Below are positions 28,064 through 36,065 of a DNA stretch of 64,000 nucleotides, piece after piece. Below the pieces are notes generated by a model, which was given only the letters and a program-made list of their open reading frames with translations, searched no databases and was not told the origin of the DNA. The position numbers were made by a program, and so were the translations under genes. Origin of the DNA: Streptomyces fagopyri (lineage in GTDB: Bacteria; Actinomycetota; Actinomycetes; Streptomycetales; Streptomycetaceae); assembly GCF_009498275.1 (NCBI RefSeq), contig NZ_CP045643.1, forward strand, positions 6,820,001-6,884,000. The letters are read 5' to 3'. Each line of letters opens with the position of its first letter. Within the stretch, counting starts at the first letter, position 1.

Positions 28064-29865
28064 GCCCCTGCCTTGGTGACGCCGACGGTGGAGTCGGGCA
28101 GGCCCTGTTCGGGGATGTCGATGGTCTCGTCGGCCTCGTGGAACTCGAGTTGGCGGCGACGGTTGGCGATGATGCCTTCGGGGCGGAAGCGCATGAGGAT
28201 GACGAGCGCGAGGCCGAAGGCGAAGAGCTGGTACTCCTTCAGGAAGCCGAGCTTCTCGGGGAGGAGGTAGAGCAGGGTGGCGCCGAGGATGGGGCCGTTG
28301 ACGGTGCCCATGCCGCCGAGGACGACCGCGGCGAGCAGGAACGCGGAGTTCGGGGGCACGGAGCCGGCGAACTGGTACGGGGCCGGGTTGACGCTGTAGC
28401 CGACGTGGGCGCTGACGGTGCCGGCGAGGCCGGCGAGGGAGGCGCCGAGTGCGAAGGCGATGAGCTTGACGCGGAAGCCGTTGATGCCCATGGCGGTGGC
28501 GGCGGTCTCGTCCTCGCGGATGGCGATCCAGGAGCGGCCGATGCGGGAGTCCGCGGCGCGGTTGAAGACGATCACGACGATGCCGGTGATGATCAGCATC
28601 AGCAGGAAGTAGTTGGCGAAGCGGCCGAGGGTGAGCGAGCCGATCTCGTGGGCGTTGCCGAAGTTGAACCCGAAGATGTTGAGGTCCGGGATCATCGAGA
28701 TGCCGTTGGGGCCGTTGGTGAGGTTGGGTCCGGAGGAGCCGTCGAGGTTGTTGACGGTGATGCGGAAGATCTCTCCGAAGCCGAGGGTGACGATGGCGAG
28801 GTAGTCGCCGCGCAGTCGCAGGGTGGGGGCGCCGATGAGGACGCCGAAGACGAGCGACGCTGCCATGCCGGTGAGCATGGCGGCCCAGAAGGGGAACTGG
28901 ACGCCGGAGAAGCGGGAGAACTCGGAGCCGGAGACGAGGGCGGCGGCGTAGGCGCCGACGCCGAGGAAGGCGACGTATCCGAGGTCGAGGAGGCCGGTGA
29001 GGCCGACGACGATGTTGAGGCCGAGGGCGACGGTGGCGACGACGAGGATGTTCACGCCGAGGTTGGCGTTGTGTTCGTCGTTCTCGACGAAGGGGAAGAT
29101 CGCCGCGGCGAGGAACGCCATGGAGGTGGCGAATCCCTTGTGGCGGACGTTGAGTTCGGCGAAGCGGTCGAAGAGTCCGGCGGACTGGAGGGCCCAGACG
29201 CCGAGGACGACGAGCAGCAGGTAGCCGATGAAGGTCTCGCTGGCGTCGGGGTCGACGCCGATGCCGTAGGTGAAGACGATCAGTGCGACGGCGGTGGCGC
29301 CGGTGATGACGAGGCGCTCGCCCCAGGCGGGGAGTTGTGCGGCGGCGGGGAGGTGTTCGGGTTTGGTGACGTAGTCCTTGAAGGTGTCACCGGGCTTGGG
29401 GAGTGCCAGGGCGCCGAGGAGGGCGATGAGGGAGGCGACGGCGGCGACGTAGGCGCCGGGGTCGAGGGCGACGATGCCCTTGAGGTCGACGGCGATGGCG
29501 ATGGCGCTGAACCAGCTGATGGCGAACGCGGAGGCGGTGGCGAGGACGACCGGTGCGGTGGCGGCGGTCGGGTTGAGCCAGCGCAGTCCGCGGATGCCGT
29601 AGTGGGTGAGCGCGAAGAGGAGGGCGAGGGCGCCCGCGACGAGGGCGAGGACCTGGAGGCCGGCGGGGGAGCCGTAGTAGGTGAGGTCGCCGGGGAAGTC
29701 GGCCGTGTAGGTCCACGACATGAAGGCGCTGGCGATGGTGCCGATGGCGCCGACGGCGATGAGGACGCGGGCGACCGTCTGCGGGAGGGCGATCAGGCCG
29801 GCCGTGGGTGCGGCGACCCCGGTGGTGTTCTCTGCGGTGTTCTCGGTGGTTGCCATGGTGCTCAC
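28060..29865 (-). CDS. livM: Branched-chain amino-acid ABC transporter, permease LivM, with extended N-terminal membrane domain
   Basis: A 601-residue membrane protein. The C-terminal about 330 residues are the LivM permease (LGLNIVVGLTGLLDLGYVAFLGVGAYAAALV, LRLRGDYLAIVTLGFGEIFRI, RSWIAIREDETAATAMGINGFRVKLIAFALGASLAGLAG). The N-terminal about 250 residues carry extra hydrophobic helices (about 20-230) not found in short LivM proteins of about 330-420 residues. The GTG at 29863-29865 overlaps the livH stop, and an ATG lies three codons in. With LivH it forms the transmembrane path. Confidence 0.9.
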
Positions 29866-30794
29866 GCCCTGTCCGCGACGCGTTCGCCGACCAGACCCTG
29901 TGGTCTGAACAGCAGTACGAGGATGAGGAGGACGAAGGCCCAGACGGAGGACCAGCCGCCGCCGCCGAGCTGCTGCATGCCGGGGATGCCGTCGATGTAG
30001 GAGGTGGCCATGGTTTCGGCGAGGCCGAGGACGAGGCCGCCGATCATGGCGCCGTAGATGTTGCCGATGCCGCCGAGGACGGCCGCGGTGAAGGCCTTGA
30101 GGCCCATCTGGAAGCCCATGTTGTACTGGATGGTGCCGTAGCGCAGGCCGTAGGCGATGGCGGCCACGGCGGCGAAGAAGCCGCCGATCGCGAAGGCGAT
30201 CACGATGATCTTGTTGGTGTCGATGCCCATGAGCTGGGCGGTGTCCGGGTCCTGGGCGGTGGCCTGCATGGCGCGGCCGGTGCGGGACATGCGGACGAAG
30301 ATCGCGAGGGCCGCCATGCAGAGGGGGGCGGCGATGATGACGAAGACGGAGCCGCTCTGGACGCTGATGGAGCCGAGGTGCCAGGGGCCGAAGTCGAGTT
30401 GGGGGAACTTGCGGTCGGTCTTGGCGTCCGGGTACCAGTTGAAGACGGCCTGCTGGAGGGCGAGGGAGAGGCCGATGGCGGTGATGAGGGGTGCGAGGCG
30501 TGGTGCGCCGCGCAGTGGACGGTAGGCGAACCGTTCCGCCCCGACGGCGATCAGGACGGCGACGAGGCCTCCGCCGATGAGCATCGCCGGAAGGGCTATC
30601 CACATGGATGTGCCGTCGGGCAGGACGTAGAGGTAGACCGTGAGTGCGCCGAAGCCTCCGGTCATGAAGATCTCGCCGTGGGCGAAGTTGATGAGCTGGA
30701 CGATGCCGTACACCATCGTGTAGCCGATGGCGATCAGCCCGTACATCGAGCCGAGGAACAGCCCGTTGGCCAGCTGCTGCGGCAGGGTGTTCAC
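29862..30794 (-). CDS. livH: Branched-chain amino-acid ABC transporter, permease LivH
   Basis: A 310-residue permease with about eight membrane helices. Family landmarks are NGLFLGSMYGLIAIGYTMVYGIVQLINFAHGEIFMTGGF, RLAPLITAIGLSLALQ, GRAMQATAQDPDTAQLMGID and FTAAVLGGIGNIYGAMIGGLVLGLAE. The GTG start at 30792-30794 follows a GGAGG. It is separated from livK by 130 bp containing a hairpin, and coupled to livM by GTGA. Confidence 0.93.
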   Translation of the reverse strand: MNTLPQQLANGLFLGSMYGLIAIGYTMVYGIVQLINFAHGEIFMTGGFGALTVYLYVLPDGTSMWIALPAMLIGGGLVAVLIAVGAERFAYRPLRGAPRLAPLITAIGLSLALQQAVFNWYPDAKTDRKFPQLDFGPWHLGSISVQSGSVFVIIAAPLCMAALAIFVRMSRTGRAMQATAQDPDTAQLMGIDTNKIIVIAFAIGGFFAAVAAIAYGLRYGTIQYNMGFQMGLKAFTAAVLGGIGNIYGAMIGGLVLGLAETMATSYIDGIPGMQQLGGGGWSSVWAFVLLILVLLFRPQGLVGERVADRA

Positions 30795-30840
30795 CGCATG
30801 GCCTCCATGTGGGTGGGGAGAGTGAAAGGGAGTATGGAGC

Positions 30841-30878
30841 GGGCCGCGCGGTGACGTGTGGTCGAGGCCGCGCGGCCC
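30841..30878 (-). terminator. Intercistronic hairpin between livK and livH
   Basis: GGGCCGCGCGG at 30841-30851 pairs perfectly with CCGCGCGGCCC at 30868-30878 across a 16-base loop. Placed between the binding-protein gene and the transporter genes, it could partly terminate or stabilise the livK message so that binding protein is made in excess. This is inference from position. Confidence 0.6.
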
Positions 30879-30924
30879 TGGGGTTGTGCTAGCGGCGGAT
30901 CGGATCCGAGGGGATCAGATCGGA

Positions 30925-32145
30925 TCAGCCGTTGAACGTGCCGCTCTTGACGGCCTTCCACTTGCCGGCCACGACCTGGTAGACGGTGAGCTGCTTGTTG
31001 GTGGTGTCACCGAACTCGTCGAAGGAGACGGGGCCGGCGATGCCGTCGAACTTCGTCTTCTGGACCTCGTCGACGATCTTGGCGCGGGCGCCGTCGGGGA
31101 CCTTGCCGTCCTTCACGACGTTGCCGATCGCCTTGATGATGGCGGTGGCGGCGTCGTAGGAGTAACCGCCGTAGGTGCCGTAGTCGCCCTTGAGGCCGGA
31201 AGCCTTGTACTTCTTGATGAAGTCCGCGGCGGAGGCCAGGGAGTCGACGGGCTGGCCGACCGAGGTGACGAGGTCGCCCTCGGAGGTCTTGCCGGCGGTC
31301 TGGATGTAGGTGTCGCTGAACATGCCGTCGCCACCGAACACCGGGATCTTGGCGCCGCCGTCCTTGAGCTGCTTGGTGAGCTTCTCGGACTCGTCGTACT
31401 GGCCGCCGTAGTAGACGAGGTCGGCCTTGGAGTTCTTGATCTTGGTGACGAGGGCGGAGAAGTCGGTGTCGCCGGTGTTGACGTGGTCCTCGCCCGCGAC
31501 CTTGCCGCCACCCTTGGTGAAGCCGGCCTTGAACAGCTTGGCCAGACCGGCGCCGTAGGTCTGCTTGTCGTCGACGACGAAGACGTTCTTCTTCTTGAGC
31601 GTGGTGGTCGCGTACTCGGCCGCGAAGCCGCCCTGGAGGGCGTCGGTGGTGGCGGTGCGGAAGTACGTCTTGAACGGGCGGGACTTCGAGGTCTGCCAGT
31701 TCTTGCCCTGGGTGAGTTCGGGCGCCGTGTTGGAGGGCGAGATCTCGACCAGGCCGGCGGTCGCGAAGACCTGCTGCATCTGGGTGGCGACACCGGAGTT
31801 GAGCGGGCCGACGACGCCGAGCACCTTGTCGTTGCCGACGAGGGCGGTGGCGTTCTGCTGGCCGCTGGCGGGGATCGCCTTGTCGTCGAGCGCCTGGACC
31901 TTGAAGGTCACGCCGGGAACGGTGTTGTTCTTGTTGGCGTCGTCGACGGCGATCTGGACGCCGCCCTGGATGCCGAGGCCGGTGGCGGAGTTCTGACCGG
32001 TCAGCGGGGCGTCGACACCGATGATGATCTCGGTCTTCTTGCCGCTGTCCTTGTTCCCACCGTCGTCGCGCGAACCGCAGGCGGTCAGCGTGAGTGCTCC
32101 AGTGGTGAGCACGGAGGTGAGTATGACCAAAGAACGCTGTCGCAC
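30925..32145 (-). CDS. livK: Branched-chain amino-acid ABC transporter, substrate-binding lipoprotein LivK
   Basis: A 406-residue lipoprotein. The signal peptide ends in a lipobox LTLTAC with Cys23 as lipid anchor, followed by a charged linker GSRDDGGNKDSGKK. The periplasmic-binding-protein type I fold shows EIIIGVDAPLTGQNSATGLGIQGGVQIAVDD, VGPLNSGVATQMQQVFATAGLVEISPSNTAPEL and VYYGGQYDESEKLTKQLKDGG. It captures substrate at the outer face of the membrane. The start is GTG at 32143-32145. First gene of the operon. A minus-strand TAGAGT at 32268-32263 could be its -10. Confidence 0.93.
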   Translation of the reverse strand: MRQRSLVILTSVLTTGALTLTACGSRDDGGNKDSGKKTEIIIGVDAPLTGQNSATGLGIQGGVQIAVDDANKNNTVPGVTFKVQALDDKAIPASGQQNATALVGNDKVLGVVGPLNSGVATQMQQVFATAGLVEISPSNTAPELTQGKNWQTSKSRPFKTYFRTATTDALQGGFAAEYATTTLKKKNVFVVDDKQTYGAGLAKLFKAGFTKGGGKVAGEDHVNTGDTDFSALVTKIKNSKADLVYYGGQYDESEKLTKQLKDGGAKIPVFGGDGMFSDTYIQTAGKTSEGDLVTSVGQPVDSLASAADFIKKYKASGLKGDYGTYGGYSYDAATAIIKAIGNVVKDGKVPDGARAKIVDEVQKTKFDGIAGPVSFDEFGDTTNKQLTVYQVVAGKWKAVKSGTFNG

Positions 32146-33120
32146 GATGATTCCTCTCCCTGGCGCAGCAGCTCGGCTGAGCCGCTGTGAGTCTCGCCGG
32201 GCCGTACTGGTGTTACAGATGCCGTGCTGCAGACGCGCCCGGCGGCGCGGTGACTGGCCGTGACTCTAAGCCTGTCTGTGGGCCCCGGCATCGTGGTGGG
32301 CTGGCTTGTGACTTTCTTGTTATGACGTGCTGGTTGGTGAGCTTCGAGGAAGGGTGCTCTCAGCCGGTTTGGCGGAAATTCTGCGAAGTCCACATGTTGA
32401 GAATCCGCACTTCCGGTTGTGCGTAGGTGAGCGTCAGGGTGGGAAGGCATCGCAGGTCGGGCGGAGGAACGCGGAAAGATCCCCGGAGTACTGGGCTTCG
32501 AAGGGCGAACTCCGGTGCTGTATTGCGTGCGTGTTACGCAGCGTTACGTCGGGCGTGGAGGAGTTCGGTGTCGTGAGGGAGTCCGGAACGCTCGGTCACG
32601 GAGGTGTGGGCCGTGATCCGGTGGGTTGTCCCGGGCCGCGCGGTAAAGATCGCATGCGGTGGGGTCCGGGCGTGAAGTCCGGTGAAGGTGGTGATGGTCC
32701 CGTATGCGGGGGAGACGTCACAACTGTGCCGCGGGCGCGCCGAGTCGGGGACGACGGGGCGTGATTCGGCTGAGGCGCGGGGGAGTTGGCGCTGCGGGGA
32801 TTCGTCGTGCGGGTGTTCGTCCGGGCCTGTCCGTGCCGGGTTCCCGGGTCCACGGGTTCGGCGGGTCGCAACTCCCGTGTCGTCGGGTCCTTGTGACGGG
32901 GTGACGGGCGGGCGCCGGTGCCGGGGTGGGGTTCAACTCCCCTGGTGCCGTGCCCACTCGGCCGGGAGTCGCGCGGTGCGCCCGTGTCCGTTGGCTGTGC
33001 CCGTACTGATCGGCCGCGTCCGCGCCTGTGTTCGACGGGTCCGGGTGTCCGCCGTCCGCCCGTCCGTCGATGTGACGGGCGGGGCCGGCGGACGGATCCG
33101 GTGTCCGTGCGGGGCGGGCG
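32146..33120. other. Long intergenic region upstream of livK without recognisable gene
   Basis: This 975-bp gap holds the livK promoter region. From 32290 to 32560 the composition is less GC-rich than neighbouring coding DNA. Open frames further on (for example around 32680-33220) give Cys/Arg/Gly-rich translations without family resemblance or codon bias, so I call no gene. No riboswitch or tRNA was recognised. A small RNA cannot be excluded. Confidence 0.55.
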
Positions 33121-33609
33121 TCAGTCCTGGGGGCGCACGTGCTGTTCGTCGCCGGGGCGTACGTCCCGGAGCAGACAGGTCAGCCGCGCGGTGCACACGC
33201 GCTTGCCGTCCTCGTCCGTGATGACGATCTCGTACGTGGCCGTGGAGCGTCCCCGGTGGACGGGTGTGGCCACGCCCGTGACGAGGCCGGAGCGTGCTCC
33301 GCGGTGGTGGGTGCAGTTCAGGTCGACGCCGACGGCGATCTTGGAGCTGCCGCCGTGCAGCATGGAGCCGACGGAGCCGAGGGTCTCCGCGAGGACGGCG
33401 GAGGCGCCGCCGTGCAGGAGTCCGTACGGCTGGGTGTTGCCCTCCACGGGCATGGTGCCGACGACCCGGTCCGCGGAGGCCTCGACGATCTGGACGCCCA
33501 TGCGGGTGCCGAGGTGGCCCGCGGAGAAGAGGGCGGGCAGGTCGACGCCGAGCGCGGCGTACTCGTCGAGGACCTCTTGCGGGAACTTCACGTGGCTCTG
33601 CTCGCCCAT
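33121..33609 (-). CDS. Hotdog-fold acyl-CoA thioesterase (PaaI/YbgC-like group)
   Basis: A 162-residue single-domain hotdog protein. It has the conserved PYGLLHGGASAVLAETLGSVGSM (about 61-83, with HGG and the catalytic acidic residue in the helix), KIAVGVDLNCTHHRGARSG and VVITDEDGKRVCTARLTCLL. Such proteins hydrolyse CoA thioesters such as aromatic or menaquinone-precursor acyl-CoAs; the substrate is not determined by sequence. It is downstream of and co-directional with the oxidoreductase gene. A perfect palindrome sits 43-58 bp upstream of its start. Confidence 0.83.
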   Translation of the reverse strand: MGEQSHVKFPQEVLDEYAALGVDLPALFSAGHLGTRMGVQIVEASADRVVGTMPVEGNTQPYGLLHGGASAVLAETLGSVGSMLHGGSSKIAVGVDLNCTHHRGARSGLVTGVATPVHRGRSTATYEIVITDEDGKRVCTARLTCLLRDVRPGDEQHVRPQD

Positions 33610-33651
33610 GGGGGCCGGCTCCGATCGTCGTCGATCTCTCTTGCTGACGTC

Positions 33652-33667
33652 CTGAGCGAACGCTCAG
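33652..33667. promoter_or_regulatory. Palindromic operator upstream of the thioesterase gene
   Basis: CTGAGCGAACGCTCAG has perfect 7-bp arms around AA and overlaps the end of the oxidoreductase gene. It lies just upstream of the thioesterase start. The shape (TGAGCG-n2-CGCTCA) is typical of TetR-family operators that control acyl-CoA genes. No regulator gene is adjacent. Confidence 0.5.
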
Positions 33668-35943
33668 TCGGTGGCCGATTGTTCCAGACGGATCACGACG
33701 GACTTGCTGGCCGGGGTGTTGCTGGTGTCGGCGGTGGCGTCGAGGGGGACGAGGACGTTGGTCTCGGGGTAGTAGGAGGCGGCGCAGCCGAGGGCGGTCG
33801 GGTAGTGCACGACGCGGAATCCGGGGGCGCGCCGTTCGAGGCCGTCCTGCCATTCGCTGACCAGGTCGACGTACGAGCCGTCGGCGACGCCGAGCGCGCG
33901 CGCGTCCTCGGGGTTGACCAGGACGACCCGGCGGCCGTTCTTGATGCCCCGGTAGCGGTCGTCCAGGCCGTAGATCGTGGTGTTGTACTGGTCGTGCGAG
34001 CGCAGGGTCTGCAGCAGCAGCCGGCCCTCGGGGAGCTTCGGGTACTCGACGGGCGCGGCGGTGAAGTTGGCCTTGCCCGTGGCGGTGGGGAAGCGGCGTT
34101 CGTCGCGCGGGGCGTGGGGGAGGGCGAATCCCGCGGGGTCGGCCACGCGCGCGTTGAAGTCGTCGAAGCCGGGGACCACGCGGGCGATGCGGTCGCGCAC
34201 GGTCGCGTAGTCCTTCTCGAACTCCTCCCAGGGGGTGCGGGAGTCGTCGCCGAGCACGCGGCGGGCGAGGCGGCACACGATGGCCGGTTCGGACAGCAGG
34301 TGGGTGCTCGCGGGCTCCAGGCGGCCGCGTGAGGCGTGGACCATGCCCATGGAGTCCTCGACGGTGACGAACTGTTCGCCGCTGCCCTGGAGGTCGCGTT
34401 CGGTGCGGCCGACGGTGGGCAGGATCAGCGCGCGGGCGCCGGTGACCACGTGCGAACGGTTGAGCTTCGTCGACACGTGCACGGTGAGGCGGGCGCGGCG
34501 CATGGCGGCCTCGGTCACCTCGGTGTCGGGGGACGCGGACACGAAGTTGCCGCCCATGGCGAAGAAGACCTTCGCGTCGCCGTCGCGCAGGGCGCGGATG
34601 GCGCGGACGACGTCGTAGCCGTGTTCGCGGGGCGGGGCGAAGCCGAACTCCTTCTCCAGGGCGTCCAGGAAGGCGGGGGCGGGGCGTTCGAAGATGCCCA
34701 TGGTGCGGTCGCCCTGCACGTTCGAGTGGCCGCGGACCGGGCAGACGCCCGCGCCGGGGCGGCCTATGTTGCCGCGCAGCAGCAGGAAGTTGACGACTTC
34801 GCGGATGGTCGGCACGGAGTGCTTGTGCTGGGTGAGGCCCATGGCCCAGCAGACGATGGTGCGCCGCGAGGCGAGGACCATGGCCAGGGCTTCGTCGATC
34901 TTCGCGCGGGTGAGGCCGGTCGCGGTGAGTGTCTCGTCCCAGTCGGCGGCGCGGGCGGTGGCCGCGAACTCCTCGTATCCGTGGGTGTGCTCGGCGACGA
35001 AGTCCTCGTCGACGGCGCCTTCGGTGTCGAGGACGAGCTTGTTCAGGAGGCGGAAGAGGGCTTGGTCGCCGCCGAGGCGGATCTGCAGGAACAGGTCCGT
35101 GAGGGCGGCGCCCTTGAGCATGCCCTGTGGGGTCTGCGGGTTCTTGAAGCGCTCCAGGCCCGCTTCGGGGAGCGGGTTCACGCTGATGATCTTCGCGCCG
35201 TTGGCCTTGGCCTTCTCCAGGGCGGAGAGCATGCGGGGGTGGTTCGTGCCGGGGTTCTGCCCGGCGACGATGATGAGGTCCGCCTGGTGGAGGTCGTCGA
35301 GCAGGACGCTGCCCTTGCCTATGCCTATGGTCTCCGAGAGGGCGGAACCCGAGGACTCGTGGCACATGTTCGAGCAGTCGGGGAGGTTGTTCGTGCCGAG
35401 CTCGCGGGCGAAGAGCTGGTAGAGGAAGGCGGCCTCGTTGCTCGTCCGTCCGGAGGTGTAGAAAAGGGCCTCGTCGGGCGAGTCGAGCGCGGTGAGCTCG
35501 TCGGCGACGATGTCGAAGGCGCGTTCCCAGGTCACCGGCTCGTAGTGGTCGGCGCCCTCGGGCAAATACATGGGGTGGGTGAGGCGGCCCTGTTGTCCGA
35601 GCCAGTAGCCGCTGCGGCCGGCGAGGTCGGTGACGGGGTGCTCGGCGAAGAAGCCGGGGGTGACCCGGCGCAGGGTCGCCTCCTCGGCGACCGCCTTCGC
35701 GCCGTTCTCGCAGAACTCCGCCGTGTGCCGGTGCTCCGGCTCGGGCCAGGCGCAGCCGGGGCAGTCGAAGCCGTCCTTCTGGTTGACCCTGAGCAGGGTG
35801 AGCGCGGTGCGGCGCACGCCCATCTGCTGCTGGGCGATCCGCAGGGTGTGTCCGATCGCGGGCAGCCCGGCCGCCGCGTGCTTCGGTTCGGCGACCTGTG
35901 GCGCGTCCTGGACCGGATCGCTCTTGGGCGGCTTGCTGGCCAT
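33664..35943 (-). CDS. FdhF/YdeP-type molybdopterin oxidoreductase (formate dehydrogenase-like alpha subunit)
   Basis: A 759-residue molybdopterin-guanine-dinucleotide enzyme. Landmarks are the N-terminal cysteines DGFDCPGCAWPEPE, WERAFDIVADEL, YTSGRTSNEAAFLYQLFAR, the active-site stretch NNLPDCSNMCHESSGSALSETIGIGKGSV, VAGQNPGTNHPRMLSAL, LLRGNIGRPGAGVCPVRGHSNVQGDRTMG and the C-terminal MGD domain SHDQYNTTIYGLDDRYRGI. This group lacks the full N-terminal four-cysteine iron-sulfur ligand set of true formate dehydrogenases. The physiological substrate is uncertain. The start ATG at 35941-35943 was preferred to upstream frames. Confidence 0.87.
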   Translation of the reverse strand: MASKPPKSDPVQDAPQVAEPKHAAAGLPAIGHTLRIAQQQMGVRRTALTLLRVNQKDGFDCPGCAWPEPEHRHTAEFCENGAKAVAEEATLRRVTPGFFAEHPVTDLAGRSGYWLGQQGRLTHPMYLPEGADHYEPVTWERAFDIVADELTALDSPDEALFYTSGRTSNEAAFLYQLFARELGTNNLPDCSNMCHESSGSALSETIGIGKGSVLLDDLHQADLIIVAGQNPGTNHPRMLSALEKAKANGAKIISVNPLPEAGLERFKNPQTPQGMLKGAALTDLFLQIRLGGDQALFRLLNKLVLDTEGAVDEDFVAEHTHGYEEFAATARAADWDETLTATGLTRAKIDEALAMVLASRRTIVCWAMGLTQHKHSVPTIREVVNFLLLRGNIGRPGAGVCPVRGHSNVQGDRTMGIFERPAPAFLDALEKEFGFAPPREHGYDVVRAIRALRDGDAKVFFAMGGNFVSASPDTEVTEAAMRRARLTVHVSTKLNRSHVVTGARALILPTVGRTERDLQGSGEQFVTVEDSMGMVHASRGRLEPASTHLLSEPAIVCRLARRVLGDDSRTPWEEFEKDYATVRDRIARVVPGFDDFNARVADPAGFALPHAPRDERRFPTATGKANFTAAPVEYPKLPEGRLLLQTLRSHDQYNTTIYGLDDRYRGIKNGRRVVLVNPEDARALGVADGSYVDLVSEWQDGLERRAPGFRVVHYPTALGCAASYYPETNVLVPLDATADTSNTPASKSVVIRLEQSATD

Positions 35944-36065
35944 CGCTGAACCCCTTCGCGTGCCTGTGTGCGGTACCTGTTCGATCCTCGCACGCGCCGG
36001 TGGTGATGCGTGCGGTCGGTCGCGGACGGTCCGCGCTGTCAGTGGGGCGTGGCAGGATCGGGGGT

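Noticed and set aside
32682..33221. Plus-strand open frame of about 180 codons upstream of livK
   Set aside because: The product is Cys/Arg/Gly-rich, has no start-site signal, and overlaps the clearly coding thioesterase gene on the other strand.
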